DNA of 7,350 bases, taken from assembly GCA_937881285.1 (NCBI GenBank), contig CALGEU010000352.1:1-7350 (forward strand), in the 5' to 3' direction. Numbering within the stretch: position 1 is the first letter of the stretch; the number at the start of each line of letters is the position of its first letter. Below are positions 6,391 to 7,350 of this stretch, piece after piece. The stretch comes from an uncultured Clostridia bacterium (lineage in GTDB: Bacteria > Bacillota > Clostridia > Christensenellales > CAG-917). A program made the translations under genes and the position numbers. The notes beneath the pieces were generated by a model that saw nothing but the letters and a program-made list of their open reading frames with translations, searched no databases and had not been told where the DNA came from.

Positions 6391-6579
6391 TCACCAGTCT
6401 TCACGGTGATTGATTTTTACGTCGTCGTAATACTCAAAATACTTTTGTTTGTATTTTTGAGTTTCGCTGCGGTGGCGTTTCAGTTCTTCACGAGCATGTT
6501 TTTGCGCTTCGGTGAGTTCCGTTTCGTCTTTTTCCGCCTTTTCGTTCAGTGGAGTGAGTCTTGCTTTTTCGTAGTCCAT
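6391..6579 (-). CDS. Small highly charged hypothetical protein
   Basis: No family is recognised. From ATG 6579 the product is 62 residues: it begins MDYEKARLTPLNEKAEKDE and continues with a Lys/Glu/Arg/Gln-rich stretch (about residues 10-50) likely to be one long helix or coiled coil, ending with a Tyr/Asp-rich part and HREDW. There is no signal peptide, membrane segment or cysteine. Support for it being real: codon choices resemble those of the neighbours (GAA for Glu, AAA for Lys), the sequence is strongly charged and non-random, and it stops just before a minus-strand terminator. Against: no good ribosome binding site precedes the ATG, and the frame stays open upstream through the 89-base gap to yhbY and into it, without any GTG, TTG or ATG in that gap. 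It could be the end of a larger, degraded gene or use a non-standard start. Confidence 0.5.
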   Translation of the reverse strand: MDYEKARLTPLNEKAEKDETELTEAQKHAREELKRHRSETQKYKQKYFEYYDDVKINHREDW

Positions 6580-6668
6580 TATTATGCCGTTATATTCGTG
6601 TTTCGACTGATTTTTCTTGCAAAACGTCTTATTGCCCGTTTGTTGCGAAAAACTCGGTGTTGCGCTTG

Positions 6669-6962
6669 TCAGAATACGATGTGTTCGACGTCGTCGCGAG
6701 ACGAGCGTCTGTATATAACAACTTTGTTGCCGATTGCCGTGACAGGTTCTGCACCCGTGAGTGCGCAAATTGCGTTCAAAACGGTTTTTGCGTCCGTTTC
6801 CGCATTGCGAAGCACGGATATTTTGATAAGTTCGTGCAAATCGAGAGCGGTGGAGATGTCGATAATCTGATTGTCACCGATGCCGTTTTTGCCGATTTGG
6901 AATATGGGGGTTATGTTTTGCGCCATACTGCGAAGATGTGCGCGTTGTGTTGAAGTTAGCAT
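6669..6962 (-). CDS. yhbY: YhbY/CRM-domain RNA-binding protein (YqeI type)
   Basis: This small cytoplasmic protein of 97 residues is a single CRM (chloroplast RNA splicing and ribosome maturation) domain. Known homologues associate with pre-50S ribosomal particles and are thought to help ribosome assembly. The N-terminus MLTSTQRAHLRSMAQNI matches the family, the conserved GxxG RNA-binding loop is GKNG at residues 24-27 (context IFQIGKNGIGDN), followed by ALDLHELIKISVL (39-51), and the C-terminal strand AIGNKVVIYRRS (76-87) is diagnostic. The start is ATG at 6960-6962 with AAGGAG (6969-6974) 6 bases upstream; an in-frame upstream ATG at 6995 lacks this and would lie in the promoter. In many Firmicutes this gene is next to nadD; here the following ORF is instead a small unknown. 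Confidence 0.93.
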   Translation of the reverse strand: MLTSTQRAHLRSMAQNITPIFQIGKNGIGDNQIIDISTALDLHELIKISVLRNAETDAKTVLNAICALTGAEPVTAIGNKVVIYRRSSRDDVEHIVF

Positions 6963-6985
6963 ATATTTCTCCTTGTGTGTATACG

Positions 6986-7014
6986 ATGATACCATTTTTG
7001 CGTGCGTAATGCAA
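6986..7014 (-). promoter_or_regulatory. Likely promoter of yhbY
   Basis: On the minus strand a -10 box TATCAT (complement of 6986-6991, five of six consensus bases) lies 17 bases from a weak -35 box TTGCAT (complement of 7009-7014). Transcription would start near 6979, leaving a leader of about 17 bases that just accommodates the AAGGAG site. The -35 box sits 3 bases after the stop codon of the upstream transporter gene, and no terminator separates the two, so read-through from that gene is also possible. Confidence 0.5.
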
Positions 7015-7017
7015 CCG

Positions 7018-7350
7018 CTACGACATTTTTCTGTCCATATCTATGACGAAATAGTATTTTGTTTCGTCGTTTTCAAACTCTTTTTCGCAAGCGGCGCGCA
7101 CTTGTTCGAGCGATATTTTCTTGTCGTATGGCACTACTACGTCGAAAACGAGATTGACGTGAGTGTCGCCGTTGACCATTCTGAAATCGTGAATACTAAG
7201 TTCAGGGTCAAGTGCGTAAACAGCCATACGGACGCGTTCTTTAAGGTGTGCGAGTTGCTTGTTTTTCATGTCTATCGGGTCCATGTGAATGTTGAGTCTC
7301 ACGTGCATATCGTTCCACATATCGTGTTCGATGTTGTCAATCACGTCGTG
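7018..7350 (-). CDS. Cation diffusion facilitator transporter, C-terminal part (cut by window edge)
   Basis: Only the last 110 residues are in the window; the gene continues beyond 7350, since the frame is open to the edge. The fragment begins HDVIDNIEHDMWNDMHVRLNIHMDPID, which matches the cytoplasmic dimerisation domain that follows the membrane part of CDF (cation efflux) proteins; the usual form is SHDLIDNIE...HMDPI. The stretch LSIHDFRMVNGDTHVNLVFDVVVPYD further on is typical of one bacterial subgroup with an extended C-terminal domain. These proteins export divalent metals such as Zn, Fe or Mn in exchange for protons; the metal cannot be told here because the transmembrane metal site is outside the window. 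His and Asp residues in the fragment could contribute to regulatory metal binding. It stops with TAG at 7018-7020. Confidence 0.85.
   Translation of the reverse strand, partial: HDVIDNIEHDMWNDMHVRLNIHMDPIDMKNKQLAHLKERVRMAVYALDPELSIHDFRMVNGDTHVNLVFDVVVPYDKKISLEQVRAACEKEFENDETKYYFVIDMDRKMS

Noticed and set aside
6379..6870. 163-residue plus-strand reading frame
   Set aside because: It runs antisense to yhbY, begins within the minus-strand terminator, has no ribosome binding site and a Phe/Val/Ser-rich shadow-like composition.
1..7350. CRISPR arrays, tRNA or rRNA genes, transposase, phage or toxin-antitoxin genes
   Set aside because: No regularly spaced repeats, RNA gene landmarks or relevant protein motifs were seen on either strand.

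Overview
The window looks like a Clostridia-type Firmicutes chromosome, probably an uncultured anaerobe. This is inferred from strong AGGAG-type ribosome binding sites, a near-perfect housekeeping promoter, a cysteine-rich extracellular lipoprotein and closely Firmicutes-like protein families. Base composition is moderate and the standard genetic code fits every gene. No species can be named from sequence alone.

Positions 38-6123 hold a five-gene plus-strand operon for purine uptake and salvage. A TTGACA/TATAAT promoter (38-67) drives xanthine phosphoribosyltransferase (xpt, 165-740). Four genes of a BMP-type (basic membrane protein) nucleoside/nucleobase ABC importer follow: the substrate-binding lipoprotein (813-2081), a double-domain ATPase (2183-3955), and two membrane permeases (3942-5168 and 5170-6123). 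The ATPase and first permease overlap by 14 bases and the two permeases are 1 base apart, so the last three genes are probably translationally coupled. A strong 11-bp stem-loop separates the binding-protein gene from the ATPase gene, a usual place for a signal that gives more binding protein than membrane components. The logic is import of a purine nucleoside or base, then conversion of the base to a nucleotide with PRPP.

Positions 6124-6390 form a gene-free convergent junction. It contains a large imperfect palindrome with the operon terminator at its core, an AT-rich triple repeat of ATTATTCATT, and a UUCG-loop terminator for the minus strand.

Positions 6391-7350 are read on the minus strand. 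They hold the C-terminal end of a cation diffusion facilitator transporter (cut by the window edge), a YhbY/CRM-domain RNA-binding protein with its own likely promoter, and a small, highly charged unrecognised ORF ending just before the terminator.

Nothing here amounts to a clearly new system. The points most worth a second look are the roughly 80-residue charged insertion in the first ATPase domain, the 126-bp palindrome at the operon end, the small charged ORF after yhbY, and the apparent absence of a canonical purine riboswitch in the xpt leader.
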